A DNA stretch of 64,000 nucleotides from CAYGLF01 sp964350945. Lineage in GTDB: Bacteria > Chlamydiota > Chlamydiia > Chlamydiales > JAAZZY01. The notes beneath the pieces were generated by a model, which searched no databases, had not been told where the DNA came from, and saw only the letters and a program-made list of their open reading frames with translations. This document shows, piece by piece, positions 43,319 through 57,700 of this stretch; positions within the stretch are counted from its first letter, which is position 1; every line of letters begins with the position of its first letter. The stretch is from positions 1-64,000 of the forward strand of contig CAYGLF010000006.1 of NCBI GenBank assembly GCA_964350945.1, read 5' to 3'. The position numbers and the translations under genes are program-made.

Positions 43319-43434
43319 ACACCACCTTTTCCATTTTTTAAAAAATAAAAAAAAGACTTTCTTTTATTTCAAAAAAAAAACTATAAGTGGAAAATAAGTA
43401 TTAAAATAAAAATTTGGATAATTTGGTGCATCCT

Positions 43435-45613
43435 ATGTTTAAAAAGTTTTCTCTCGTAAGAACCTTAACTTTAGCTTTAACTTTATCAACTCTTCCGCTT
43501 TTTGCAGTTGCCACTACTTGGACTGGCGCAACCAGTACAGATTGGTCTGTGGTGGGAAACTGGGACACGGCAGCCGTTCCTACAAATGTCGATGAAGCGA
43601 TATTTGATGCTGCAGGGCTTGGAGTAAACGTACCTGCTTTAACAGCAGGGGGCACCTTCCAGAGTTTTCAGACAGATACTTCATTCACATTAGGAGGAGC
43701 CTTTGCACTAGCTGTCGATGCTTCTGCGGCCAATAGTGTTTTTACACTTGATGTTGGTAACTCGGTTACCTTTACACCAACAGTTGCTTTTACTGGAGGC
43801 GCCAACTCAGTAAACTTTACCGGAGCAGCTGGAGCTAATCGCACTGTAATATTTAGCAATGCTGTAACACAAACTGCGGGGTTAAGTGGATTCAATGTAG
43901 GGGGCACTGGAATAGCTGTTACAGTTGACTTTAATGGTACTGCTGACTTGACAACGGGAACAGCGACTCCCGTTACTATTGCAAGTGGCTCTACGCTTCA
44001 AACTGCTGGGACCTTTGCTTCTGGAACCATTACCAATGCAGGGACTTTATCATTTGATGCAACCACTGGACCTACTTATGCAATGGACATTACAGGAGCT
44101 GGTGTCATTAATATTTCACAAGGTAATACAGCTGCTACCAAAACATTTAGCGGCACGATTGGAGCTGTCACAACTGGAGCTATTACTGTAGAATCTTCAA
44201 ATACAGATAATGTTACTTTTAGTGGGGATGTGACTGCAGCAAGTTTTGCAAACAACGCAGCAAGTGGAACGACGACTTTTTCAGGAACGACCGATTTGAC
44301 AGGGACTGCAGATATGTCTGGTGGAACTGCTAACCTAACTATCACATCCGCAGCATTTGATGCTGGAGCAGATCCAACAGTTGCAGGGACAGGGATTATC
44401 AATAGTGCAACAGGAACTTTGACATTTAATGCAGCAGCAGCTCCAACGTATGCAGCGGCAATTGATGGAGCAGGACCAATAACTGTTAGTGGAGCCGGAA
44501 CACCAAAAGCCTTTTCAGGGGTTGTAGGTGGAACTACAGCTGTCGGGAATTTGACAGTCAACACTGGCGCTGCAACAACCACTACTTTTGCTCAGGCATA
44601 TACAGGAGCAGGAGGAGCGACTGCCACCACCACAGGTAGCGCCGAGCAAATAATTTTCTCAGGAGCTACTTCAATTCCTGGGGGATTAACGACGGCAGCG
44701 GGTACAACCATTACTTTCAATAGTACTACTACTGGATCAGGAGCGATTACGAACGCTGGAACTGTCGCATTTGGAGCAACCACAGGAACTCCTACTTATG
44801 CAATGACCATTGATGGGGCAGGAGCGATTTCAGTGGATGGAGCTGCTGTGAAAGTATTTTCAGGAGTTGTTGGAGGAACAACCGCTGTTGGGAACCTAAC
44901 AATTGGAGCAGCACAAACGGGAACGGTTGATTTTAACGCTGCCTACACTGGTGCGGCAGGCTCTACCCTAACAACGACTACTGGTGGAACTGGTATTGTA
45001 AGCTTTAATGCAGCGACAGTTATTCCCACAAGTGTAACGACTGTAGCAGGAACTACTGTTGGTTTTAACAGCACTACTACTGGGACAGGACCGATTACGA
45101 ACGCTGGAACCGTTTCATTTGGAGCAACCACAGGAACTCCTACTTATGCAATGACCATTGATGGGGCAGGAGCTATTAATGTTAGTGGAGCAGCAACTCC
45201 TAAAACTTTCTCAGGAATTATTGGAGGAACTACACCAGTTGGAAATTTGACAGTCAATACAGGTGCTGCGACAGCGACCACTTTTTCTGCAGCATATACA
45301 GGAACAACAGGAGCGACTGTTGCTACAACAGGTAATAGTGAAACTCTAACCTTTTCAGGAGCCGCTATAATTCCTGGAGGAGTAACAGCTCCAGCTAGTA
45401 CAACAATTACCTTTGGAGCTAATGCTAATGCAGTCGCAGGGGCAACGACTACTGGAACGGGTATTATTAATTTTAATAGTACTACGACAGGGATGGGGCC
45501 GATTACTAATGCTGGAACTGTCGCATTTGGAGCAACCACAGGAACTCCTACCTACGGTATGACCATTGATGGGGCAGGAGCGATTTCAGTGGATGGAGCT
45601 GCGGCAAAAGTAT
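43435..45613 (+). CDS. Giant autotransporter, N-terminal part (before gap)
   Basis: A signal peptide (MFKKFSLVRTLTLALTLSTLP...AVA) is followed by TTWTGATSTDWSVVGNWDT, a start typical of autotransporter-associated beta-strand proteins. The ATG at 43435 begins the signal peptide; an upstream TTG at 43414 adds seven residues. The next ~700 residues are Gly/Ala/Thr-rich beta-helix-like repeats. Nearly identical DNA repeats contain ATGACCATTGATGGGGC at 44803, 45151 and 45559, 348 and 408 bases apart. The reading frame is open into the N gap. The protein surely continues into the frame after the gap, because the flanking repeat is identical. Confidence 0.88.
44741..45613 (+). repeat. Near-identical repeats of 116-136 codons in the autotransporter gene
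   Basis: Blocks containing an acid-rich turn with ACCATTGATGGGGCAGGAGC start at about 44741, 45089 and 45499, and a fourth copy begins right after the gap at 45714. Their DNA identity over about 120-160 bases is much higher than that of the other repeats in the gene, pointing to recent duplication and explaining the assembly break. Confidence 0.85.
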
Positions 45614-45713
45614 NNNNNNNNNNNNNNNNNNNNNNNNNNNNNNNNNNNNNNNNNNNNNNNNNNNNNNNNNNNNNNNNNNNNNNNNNNNNNNNNNNNNNNN
45701 NNNNNNNNNNNNN
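45614..45713. other. 100-N assembly gap
   Basis: Exactly 100 N bases, a conventional placeholder for a gap of unknown length. The 55 bases before it (45559-45613) are identical to the 55 bases after it (45714-45768). The gap may therefore be a missed overlap of contig ends or hide extra repeat copies. Joining the two copies would keep one open reading frame. Confidence 0.95.
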
Positions 45714-48700
45714 ATGACCATTGATGGGGCAGGAGCGATTTCAGTGGATGGAGCTGCGGCAAAAGTATTTTCAGGAATTATTGGAGGAACAACCGCTGTT
45801 GGGAATCTAACAATTGATTCAGCTCAAACTGGAGCAGTCACTTTTCAAAATGCTTACACAGGAGCAGGAGCTTCTACTTTGACAACAACAGCAGGTGGAA
45901 CTGGAGTTGTTTCTTTTAATGGAACAACGGCTATCCCTGGAACTGTAACCGTAGCTACAGGGACGACTGTGACATTTGGTAGCTCAGGAACGATTACAAC
46001 AGGAGCTGTTGACAACACAGGTATCATCAATTATAACAGTACAACCACAGCAGCGACTGCAGATATCACTAACAATACTGGAGGGGTCCTTAATTTTGGT
46101 GCATCTTCAACAGGTACTTACGCTCTCGCTATTCAAGATCTAGGAACTGTTAATGTTACTGGAGCTGGTGCGGCGACTTTTTCTTCGCCTATTGGGGGAA
46201 CGACCCCTGCTGGAAATATTGTTTTAGCAGGAACCAACACTGGTGGGACTACTTTTAGCAATACTGTTGCTTTAGATGGAACTAGCACAATTACAGTGAA
46301 CTCACCTTCTTCTTTATCATTTACAAGCAACGATACAAATCCGTTAACAGTTGCAGGTGGGATATTAAATACTGGGACGGTAAATTTTAATGGTGATGGT
46401 AGTGCAATCCAAACATATACTGCACCTATTGATGGTGCAGGTGCCATTAATATTGACTTAGGGGCTGGAACGAATTCAAAAACTTTTGCGCTGGCAGCGG
46501 CCATGGGGGGTACCACTCCAGTAGGGGCTATTACCATTACCTCTGGAAATACGGATACTGTAACTTTTAATAACCCAGTTACTGGAGCTTCAGTAACCAA
46601 TAACAATGCATCAGGCCTAGTGACTTTTGCGAATGATGTGACTTTGTCTGGTGCGCTGACAGCCGCAGCAAGTTCACAAACTACTTTTTCTACGGGAGTA
46701 GTTACTATCTCTGGTGCATCAACTGCAGGTACAGGATCTACGATTACACTAGCTGGAACTGGAGCTACGGAATTTACGGCAGGACTTAGTGCCAGTGCAG
46801 CAGCAACGCTTGCTATTACTGGAGCCTCTTTGACCCCCACTTATACTGGAGATATCACAGGGCCCTTTGCTGTTAACATTTCAGGTGCAGGAACAAAAAC
46901 TTTTAATAACAGCGTAGGAACATCTGGAAGCAAAGTAGGAGCTATCGACATTGCAGCAAGTGCGACGAACCCGACTACTTTTGGTGCAGTAAACAGCTCA
47001 TCGACGTTTACGAATAATACAGCTTCTGGGCAGACTAATTTTGGTGGCGCCACAAGCTTTGACGGAGCCGTCACCATAGCTGGAGGCTCAACAGTGGAGC
47101 TTACATCCACGACGGCATCTGCTTATGCTGCAGCATCTACAACAGTTTCTGGGGCAGGCACTTCGACTTTCAACTTTAATTCAACCTCAGGAGACGCTAC
47201 CTATACAAGTACCTTCGATGGAGATGGTACTGTCACATTTGATATTAATGTAGCCGGGGCCAGCACTTCTAAGACATTCGCTGGAGTTATTGGTGGAACT
47301 AATGCAGTTGGTACAATTGCAATTAATACAACCAACACAGGAACCACTTTATTTAGCAATGCAGTGACTGCAGATCAATTCACCACAGATGCGGCTTCTG
47401 GAGTGGTAACTTTTGCAGATGTGCTAACACTTAACACATCATTAACCAACCCAGGATCGATTGTTTTACAAAGTCAAATTTCATCACCTGGGACCTTGAC
47501 AAATAACGGAAACTTAACATTTGCTCCAAGTGCACCACAGACCCATTCAGGAACTATTGCCGGTGCTGGTGCCATCGTGGTTCAAAATGCTTCAGTAACC
47601 ACTTTCTCAAGTCCGGTGACCAATGTCACTTTTGATACGAACAACTCAGGTGCAGCTACTTTTGCCTCTGGAGCAACAGCTATTTTTTCAGGAGCTGCAA
47701 CAGTAGCTACTGGAACCACCTTAACTATTGAGGATTATTTCCAAGCAGCTTCAATGGCAAATACTGGAACAGTCAACTTTAATACGGCAGCTGCTGCTGT
47801 TTACCCAACAACTGGTACCATGCCAATTACTGGTGCGGGGGCTATTAACGTTGAATCTGGTACTGATCTTAAACAGTTTACAGATTCCATTGGAACTGTT
47901 GGTACTCCAGTAACCAGTATTACAATTAACTCAAATAATACGGGACAAGTTGACTTCCAGGACGGAGTTTATGCTGTTGCTTTCACCAATAGCAAAACAG
48001 CTGGGATTGTACAGCTGCTTGGAGATACCACATTTAGTGGTTCATCAACAACAGCTGCTGGAAGTACGTTAGAAATAGATGGAGATGCATTTGATGCAGG
48101 GACAACCACAGGTTTATCAGGAGCTGGTAACCTAGGTTTTGGTGGTAATAACGCAACACAAACGATCGATGGGACTATCAATATGAGTGGGTCAGGTATA
48201 GTTGCTATTACTGGAAATGCCAATAAAACCTTTAATGGAACTAGTGGAAGCCTCACTTTTGGTGGTGCGATGACTAAAGATGCGAATGCTAGTACCACAA
48301 TCTTTAGTGGCGCTGTTACAGGAGGCGCTACTTTTACAAATGTAACAGCTTCAGGGCTAACCACTTTTAATGGGGCAACTTCTTTTGTTGGGGCCGTTAC
48401 CAACCCATCGACTGCAGGGATAACTATCGGAGCTGGATTTACAGCTTCTGGTGGGATTGTCAACACAGGTGGTTTATTAACTTTTGCTGCAGCAGGACCT
48501 CAAACTTACAGTACAATGGGAATTACAACCGCAATTCCTGGGTCAGGTAATATTACAGTGTCAGGGGGAGGAACTGGTTTGATTACTCTTGGGAGTGCAA
48601 TTGGAACGACTGTTAACTATTTAGGGGATATCCTGATTGGAGCTGGAAATACGCAAGGAACCACTTTTTCTGGTGAGGTCTTTGCAGATACCCTTACAAT

Positions 48701-51700
48701 GACTGCGGGTGCAGGAGCAGCTACTTTTAGTGCTGATCTAAACCTTGAAACTACACTGACGATTCCTGCAACCACACAAGTAAATATCGGAGCCCAATTA
48801 GTAGATAACTCCGTTGGGACCATGGCAGTCAGTAATGCTGGAACGCTTAGCTTTACAGGGACAGGAACTCATAGCGGTGTATATACAGGTGCAGGAGCTA
48901 TTTCTATCTCAACGGGTGCAGGAGCAAACACATTTTCAACTGCTATCAGCCAAGGAACGCTTACAACGGCAACAGGAGCGGGAGTAACTACTTTTAGCAA
49001 TAACCTAACTCTTACTGGAGCAGCTACGATTGGAGCTAGTACTGTAGTCACTCTTGGTGCTGGTTTTAATGTAGGGTCTGCCGCGAATTCAGGAACCCTG
49101 AATTTTAACTCAACGGGTGCCGAAACATATGTGGGCAACATTAACGGGACTGGTACGATTGCAGTTGATTTAGGAACCTCTGGAACCAAAGCATTTACAG
49201 GAACTATTGGAGCTACCACACCCGGCCCTATCTCGGTTGCAGCTACTAATACTAGCGCCGTCAATTTTGATGCTGCTACTAATGGAACAACCTACACAGC
49301 TTCAAATGGTGCAGGTACCGTCACCTTTAATGCACCTACTTCATTCAGTGGTGCTGTGACTAACAGCGCTGTTACTGCCAATGCTTTGACCATTACTGAT
49401 TCTTTTGCAGCTTCTAGTGGAATTGCGAGTACAGGAAGGGTAAACTTTGCTGCAGCCAATGGTTTACAGACATATGCTATGAGCATTACAGGTGATGGTG
49501 ATTTAAGTGTGACCTTGGGTACAGCAGATTCTAAAACATTTACAGGCGCTATTAATGTAGCAGCAGTTGATATTGCAGCGAGCAACACAGCATCCGTATT
49601 ATTTGGAGCAACGCCTGCAGCAACGAATGCAGTTTCAGGAACAACCTATACATCATATCCTACTACTGGACAGGTAACTTTTAATGCGCCCACAACATTT
49701 ACTGGTGCGGTTGTTAACGATTCAACATCAACAACTTTGACGATTGCAAATGATTTTACAGCAACTGGGAATATTGCTAATGGAGGAGCTCTTGCATTTA
49801 CAGATCCAGGAACTCCTAGTAACTACACCATGAATATTACTGGAAACGGAACGATTGCTTTGTCGCCAGCAACTGGTTTTACCTACACTTTTACAGGAGA
49901 CATTGGTGATGCAGCAGTCGTAAGAACTGGAGCAATGACCTTTGGAGCCAATGGAGGAGATGTTGTCTTTACTGCAGCTGGGACTATAGGCGGGACAACG
50001 TATACAGATTCAGTAGGTTCTGGATCGACAACTTTTAATGGAGCGACTGACTTTTCAGGAAATGTCACCATCAATAGCACTGTGAATATTGGTGCGAATA
50101 CAATGACGGTAGCATCTCCTAATAGTTTAGTTGCAAATACCGCATCTAGTATTATCAATTTCACGGCTGCCGGATCGCACACTGTGCCTATTACTGCGAC
50201 TACAACCCTGGAAGGAACACTAAACGTGACAGGCTCAGGTGCTGTTGTGCTAAATGAATCTATAGGAACCTCAACAACACAACGTTTTGGAGACATTTTC
50301 ATTGGAGCTGCTAATGGATCGACTACTTTTGGCCCTACAGGTTCTGTGTTTGCAAATTCAATAGACCTTACAGCAGGAAATTCTACGGTCACTTTCAGTA
50401 GCCCGATTGATTTGGCGACGCAGCTAGCCGTAGGAGCTGGAGATACTGTTAATATTGGTGGAAGTGATTTCACAATAACTGCAGGAATTCTCAATAATGG
50501 GACCATTAACTTTACACCAACAACAGCAGTGACCTACGATATAGACATCACCACCACTGCATCAGGAAATGGTGTGATTAATGTGACCGGTGCTGGAGCG
50601 ACCACAATAGATGGTGACATCGGCGTGAGTGGAACAGAAATGGGTTTGATCACTGTTACATCAGCAAATACAGGGGGAACCATCTTTGGAGCTAATAGCA
50701 ACATATTTACAACAGATGTTGCGGTTCAAAATGGGGCCAGCTTAGACATTGTAAGTGGCAATGTGAACATACTATCTCCAGGTAAGGCTACGCTAGCTAC
50801 TGGATCAGCATTAAGCTTCTCAGCTACTACCGGGGCACCATCATACGCCTTTGCAATTGATGGTCAGGGAACTATTACACTGAGCGGTGGCAGCACCAGC
50901 AAAACTTTTACAGGGGACATTGGTGCAATAACCGCTGTTGGGACCATTACAATTGACGCAACAGCGACAGGAATTCATACCTTTGATGGGGCAGTCAATT
51001 CAGCTACCACATTTTCAAATAATGCAGTGAATGGGCAGACCGTCTTTAATGGTACTGCTAATTTTGCAGGAGCATTTACCGTTGATGATACAACAACTGT
51101 TAGAATCAATGGAACTGGAGCAACAGCATTTAGTTCAAGTGGGCTTACAAACAACGCTGTTACTACTGGTTTATTAAGCTTTGGATCCACAACAGGGGAT
51201 GCTACATATACAACAACCATCAACGGTGGTGGTCCAATCGAAATTACAGGTGCAAGTACCACTAAGACTTTCACAGGCCTTGTAGGAAATACCACAGATG
51301 TTGGTTTGATTACAGTAGCGCAAGCTGCTGAAGGAACCAATACTTTCGAAGCTGCAGTTGTAGGTGTTGGTGGATTGACTACAGAGACTAATGGAACATC
51401 ATCCACAGTTTTTGAGGCCGCTGTAAATTTTGATACGAATGCAATTTCTATTGGAAACGGAACCACGGTAGAGTTTCAAACCACTCTTACAAGTGGTGCG
51501 ATTGACAACGCCGGAACTCTTACTTTTTCAGCGACCGCAGGAACTCCTACTTATACAATGACCATTGATGATGTAGGAACCTTAAACATTAGTGGAACTG
51601 CGGATAAAACTTTTGACGGAACTATTGGTGCTACGACTGGTGGAGCCATTACTGTAACTAACACCGCAGCGACCAATTTTAATGCGACAGGAGCTGTCAA

Positions 51701-54700
51701 TGGAACCACCTTTACATCTTCTGGAACACCAGGAGTTATTAATTTTGCTTCAACAACCACTCCAAATTTTTCAGGGCTTGTAACATTAGCTGGAATAACC
51801 AATATTGGGAACTCCTTTACTGCTACAGGCGGGATCAGCAACACTGGAGCTCTAGATTTCCAATCAATAGGTCCAGAGACCTATACCATGGACATTGATG
51901 GCGCTGGAACAATTGCTGTGACCGGCACTGGTGCAATGAATTTCAACGGCGCAATTGGTGCAGGGACAACAGTTGGTGCAATTTCGATAGGATCAGTGGC
52001 TGGAGTAACAACTTTTGGTGCTGCAGGATCTGTTTCTGGAGCCTCTTTTGTAAATAACTCACCAACAAACGCCGTTATTTTTGCTGGACCAACCACATTC
52101 ACTGGAACAGCTACCTTGATAACAGGTAATTCAAATACACAGATTGTAGGACCTTCTTTCCAGGCTGGTGACGGTTCAGCAAATTCTGGGATTCTCAGCA
52201 ATCTCTCAGCCACTCTAGGTTTTGCTACAGCTACTGGAGATGCAACCTACAATACAGCAATTGATGGTGGAGTTGACATTGAGATCGATGGAGCAAGTAC
52301 TTCTAAAACTTTCCAGCAGCCAATTGGAGCTGGAACAGCTGTTGGCGACATTACCATTTTCTCAACAAATACAGGAACGACTACTTTTGCAAATATTACC
52401 GCGAATGGTTTAGCTGTCCAAACAGGAGCTGGGGCTATTACTTTCGGTGGAACTACTAACTTTACAACAGCAATGTCAGTAGCAGATGGAGCTACAGTAG
52501 ATCTTTCAGGAACTAGTTTTACGGGTGATATTAATGCAAACACAAGTGGTATCGTAGACTTTACAAGTGCTACAGGAGATGCAACCTACACAACAGCCAT
52601 CACTGGGGGAGCTGCCATTGGTTTGAGCGGAGCTAGTACCAGCAAAACAATTACTGGTGCCATCGATTCAACTGCAGCAGCTTTAACCATTGCTGCGACT
52701 AATACAGGAACCACAACTTTTTCTGGTGCTGTTTCAGTAGATTCATTTACAATTACAGCTCTAGCCGGTCCTACCACCGTTTCAGGTGATTTGACAATGA
52801 ATACTGGCGCTATCACCATCGGTGATGCAACCGTCCTGAACATGGGTGGAGATGTTATTGAGGGAGCAGGAATCGGTGTTGTTAACACAGGTACTGCGAA
52901 CTTTACATCTACAACAGCCGCTTTAGATTATAGCACTCCTATCAATGGTATTGGATCTATTGGAATTAGTGGTGGGGTTACAAAAACATTTAGTGGAAAT
53001 ATTGGAACGACCACACCTGTTGGAGCCATTACTCTTTCAGGAGCTGGAACCAACGCGATCTTTACTGGAACTGTTGTTCAGGCTGCTGCTTTAGGAGCGC
53101 CTCTAGTTGCAGGGCCTATTGTTGTGCCAGTAGGAACAACTCTTACTATCAATACGGCTTCATTTACTGCTCCTGAGGGAATTGCCAACGCAGGAACGGT
53201 CCTTTGTAACTATGGTGGTGGAGATGCAACCTACACCTTTGATACGACCGGGAATGGTGTATTTACAGTCAGTGGAGGAACTACTACAGATAACAAAACA
53301 TTTAGCGGGAATATTGGAACTGTAGGAACTCCAGCAGGAGCCTTCTCAGTATCCTCTACAGTATCAACATCACCTGTGAATTTCTCAGGGGATATTTATG
53401 CTGCTTCCTTTACAAACGCAGCTTTATCAGGAACTGTTTCTTTCACTGGGCCGCTCACATTGACAACCACTGCGACCGTTTTTAGTGGAACGACAGTGCA
53501 ATTTGGAAATGACCTTTCTGCTACTAGCTTAGCGAACGCAGGAACAGTGACTTTCAATGCAGCTGGCACAGAGACCTATGCAATGCCAATCACCGGAGCT
53601 GGTACAATAGAAATAACTAGTGGGACAACCGGAACCAAAACGTTCTCAGCAGCCATTGCATCTAATGCTATTAATGTGAGAGCCTCGAATACTGCTGCAG
53701 TCGTTCTTGGAAGTACAGGAACATCTGTAGGGTCAGTTTCATTTCTGCAGGAAGCTGCTGCAGGACCGGTTACCTTTGCAGGAGATGGTAGTTTCACCTC
53801 GGTAGTTACAGTCAACGAGACTATAAATATTGCAGGTAATTTCACAGCAACGGGTGGAATTGCAAATGCAGGAACCGTAAACTTTATGAATGCCGATGCT
53901 GCGACCTCTAAGACTTATGCAATGGGCATTACTGGTGCGGGTGCGATTAACGTTAGCCAAGGGCCAGCTGATAACACAAAAACATTTACCGCTGCTATTG
54001 CAAGTACTGGTGCTATTACCATTGAAGATTCAAATGATGGAACCACCGTATTTTCATCCAATGTGGGTGCAGCATCGTTCACAAATGAGGTGGGAGCTGG
54101 AATTACAACTTTTGCTGGAGATGTTACTCTAACAGGGGTTGCTAACAATGCAGCCACCCTAAATCTCGAAGGTGATTTTACATCTGGAGGTACTCTGACC
54201 AATACAGGGACCTTAAATATGACAGGTTCTGGAACTCAAGACCTCTCAGGTCAAGCAATTGATGGTTCGGCTATCACTGCAGGTGATATCAATGTGAGTG
54301 GTGGTGCAGGAGCTACTACCTTTGGTAATATTGGATCTACTTTTGCTGTTGGTGATGTTGCAATCACATCGGGTAATTCAGGAGCTACTACTTTTGCTGC
54401 GCTTCAAGCTGCTAGCTTTACAAATGCTGCTGGAACAGGTCTTGCTACCTTTGGTGGAGCCACTACGATCTCTGGTGTCACCACATTAAATGCATCTGCA
54501 AATATTGCTGATGCTTTTACAGCAACTGGTGGAATTATTAATAATGCAGGGACCTTAGGATTTACAGCAACAGGTACACAGACCTATAGCATGCCAATCA
54601 CAGGAGCTGATGCGATGACTGTCATTGGTGGTACTGGAGCTACTACCAAAACATTTACTGGTAATATTGGAATTTTAGGAACTCCTATTGGAGCGCTTAC

Positions 54701-57700
54701 TGTAAGTACTGCTGATGCAAATGCAAGTGTTGCATTTGACGCTCCAAGCTCAGTGAATGCTGCTTCTATCTCAGATGGTGGGTCTGTAGGTCCAGTCACT
54801 TTTGGCGGAGATGTTACAGTAACAAATGGAATTACCCTCACAGGATCTAGTACCATGTCATTTACAAATGGAGTGACTACAAATCTTGCTGCTGGGATAT
54901 CTATTGGTTCTTCGGCAACCGCGGTCTTTAATTCAACAACCGATGAAGATTATGCGATGGTCATCAACGGTGAGGGAAATCTTACCTTGACAAGCGGTGC
55001 AGCTGGAACAACCAAAACTTTCTCAGGAATTATGGGGGGATCAACTGCGCTCGGAACCATCACAATGGATGCTACTAATCTTGGAGATGTGACCTTTGGG
55101 GACGTTGTTATTGCAGATGCTTTTGCAACAGATGCATTAGCAGGAGAGCTTACTTTTAGTGGGAATACAACTTTGAGCACTACATCTGCGATCATTAACC
55201 CTGGGGTTGTCAATATTGGAGCTAATTTTACGGCTACTAACTCGCCAGGCATCACAAATACAGGAACTTTAAACTTTATTTCTCAAGCAGTAGGAACAAA
55301 TACCTACCAGATGGCTATTAATGGGGCTGGAGCTATCAATGTGACCCAAGGTGTTGTTGGGAATGGCAAAATCTTTACTGTGGCCATTGGTGCTACAACA
55401 ACTGTAGGTGATATTACCATTGATGATACACACAATGGAACAACCACTTTCCAACAAAATGTAAATGCAGGTTCTATTGATATAGAGCCTGGTGCTGGGC
55501 TAACTACCTTTTCTGGAGATGTTGCCCTAACAGGAACTTTAACAAATGCCGCCATTGTGAGTCTTGCTGGAGACTTGAGCACTGTTGGAACAGTTACCAA
55601 TACAGGAACTTTAAATTTCACCTCGCCAGGAACTGTGGATTATACAGGTCAGACTATCGATGGTTCTGGAGATATTAGTGTATTCAATGGAGGAGCTGGA
55701 ACGACCAAGACTTTTGATGCAATTGGAGCACTAGGAAGTATCGGTGATTTGACCATAGACTCTACTAACGTAGGAGCTACCGTTTTCTCGAATGCAGTGA
55801 CTGCTGCAAGCTTTACAAGTGAGCTAAACAGTGGAGCAACCACTTTTAATGGAGCTGTCAACATTGCAGGAACGACCACATTAGGTGGCAACACCAACAT
55901 TAACGATGATTTTACAGCGACTGGAAATATCATCAATTTAGCTCCAGTTGGCACAGCTCTTACTTTTGGATCTGCTAATGCTGAAACCTACGCAATGACC
56001 ATTGATGGTCCAGGAGCCATTACCCTAGCTGGTAATGGGCCCTATACATTCAATGCAGACATTGGAGATTCTACAGAGGTAGGTGATGTGACTATATCTA
56101 ACGCTGCAGTCAACGTCTTTAACGGTGATGTGGTAGCAGACACTGGATACAGTCTAACAGCTAGTGCAGGAAATACCACATTTAATGGTACTGCCACCTT
56201 CCCTGGTGGGGCTACTATAGCAGCAGGAGCAACAGTCAACTTTGCGAATGCAACGACAGGTACTGGAGCTATTACTGGAAGCTCAACGGCGACCTTAATC
56301 TTCAGCGGAGTGATTCCTGATACACAAACAGCCGCGATGACCATTAATGGCCCTCTTGATCTGAATTTAATGGGAAGTGCTGACATTAACTTCACCCAAC
56401 CTATTGGGACGAGCACACCAATTGGAGCCATATTAGTTGATAATACCAATACAGGAACCTCCTCTTTTGCAGGGGCAGTTTCTGCAGCATCTTTTGAAAC
56501 TGAAACAGGAGCTGGCAATGTAACAATTTCTGGTGATCTCTCATTAAGTGGAACTATCACTGGGGTTGTTGCTGGAATAGTTGGCACGGGTACAGATGTG
56601 ACCTTTGGAGGGGCAGTAACAACCACTCCTTCAACAAATGTTTTAGAAAACAATGGAACCATTCACTTCAATGACACTGCCAGCGTAACCTATGCGGTGC
56701 CCATCACTGCCGCAGTCACGACTGTAGGTGCAATTGATGTGGACTTAGGAGCTGCAGCTACTACCAAGACTTTTAGCGGTTCAATCGGAACCACAACACT
56801 AAGAGCTGGAGCCATTACTATTGCAGAAACGAACCCTGGAGCGGTGACTTTCAGCAATACAGGATTTGGGATCTTTGCAGATACATTCACAAGTAATACA
56901 GGAGCGGGTCCAACCACTTTCCTAGGTCCTGTAGCTCTTAATAATGGAGTCACTGTCCAAAGTGCGACCGTGGTAAATATTGGGAATACTTTCTCAAGTG
57001 GTGACATTGACAATGATGGAACAATTAACTTTAACATGGCAGCCGGAGCAGTTACTTATACGCAAAACATTGCCAACGGCCCAGCAGCTTTTGGTTTGGG
57101 AGCTCCATTTGTTGATGGTGACATGAATATTAACGGCGCTTCTGATAAAACCTTCTCTGGGGATTTATCAGGCACAGGAACCATCAATTTTGCAAATGAG
57201 TCTATTACAGGAACGACTGTTTTCTCAGGAACTGTTACCGGTGATAAGACACTAAACATTGCTCCAAGCACATTTGCTGCAGGTTTAGTTACATTCAATA
57301 ACGTTCTCGCTGGAAACACAGATGTTATTGTGGGTGCTAATGCAGTTGGGGCCACCTTTACAGGTGGTATTACAGGAACAACAGGTAGTATGACTATTGC
57401 TGTAGGTTCTTCTGTAACTACACTAGGTGCTGATTCAGCTTATACTGGGGATACCACTATTGGAGCAGGTGCTACTTTGAATATCTTAGGAGCTTTTGCA
57501 AGTGACATCACAGATTTATCAGGAACTGCTAACTTTTCGTCTGCAACGACTGAAACAATCGCAACTAATGTGACTTTCAATAACAATGCTGCGATCTTAG
57601 AGACTTCAGGTGCAGGAGCAAAAACAATCACAGGAGAATTAAATTCTAACACCGGCATCACCGGAGGGTTTTTCAATGTGAATGGCAGTGGAATGGTAAC

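Noticed and set aside
43330..43380. A/T-only inverted repeat after pheA as a terminator
   Set aside because: The stem is only about eight A-T pairs and lies in a generally homopolymeric region, so it could be chance.
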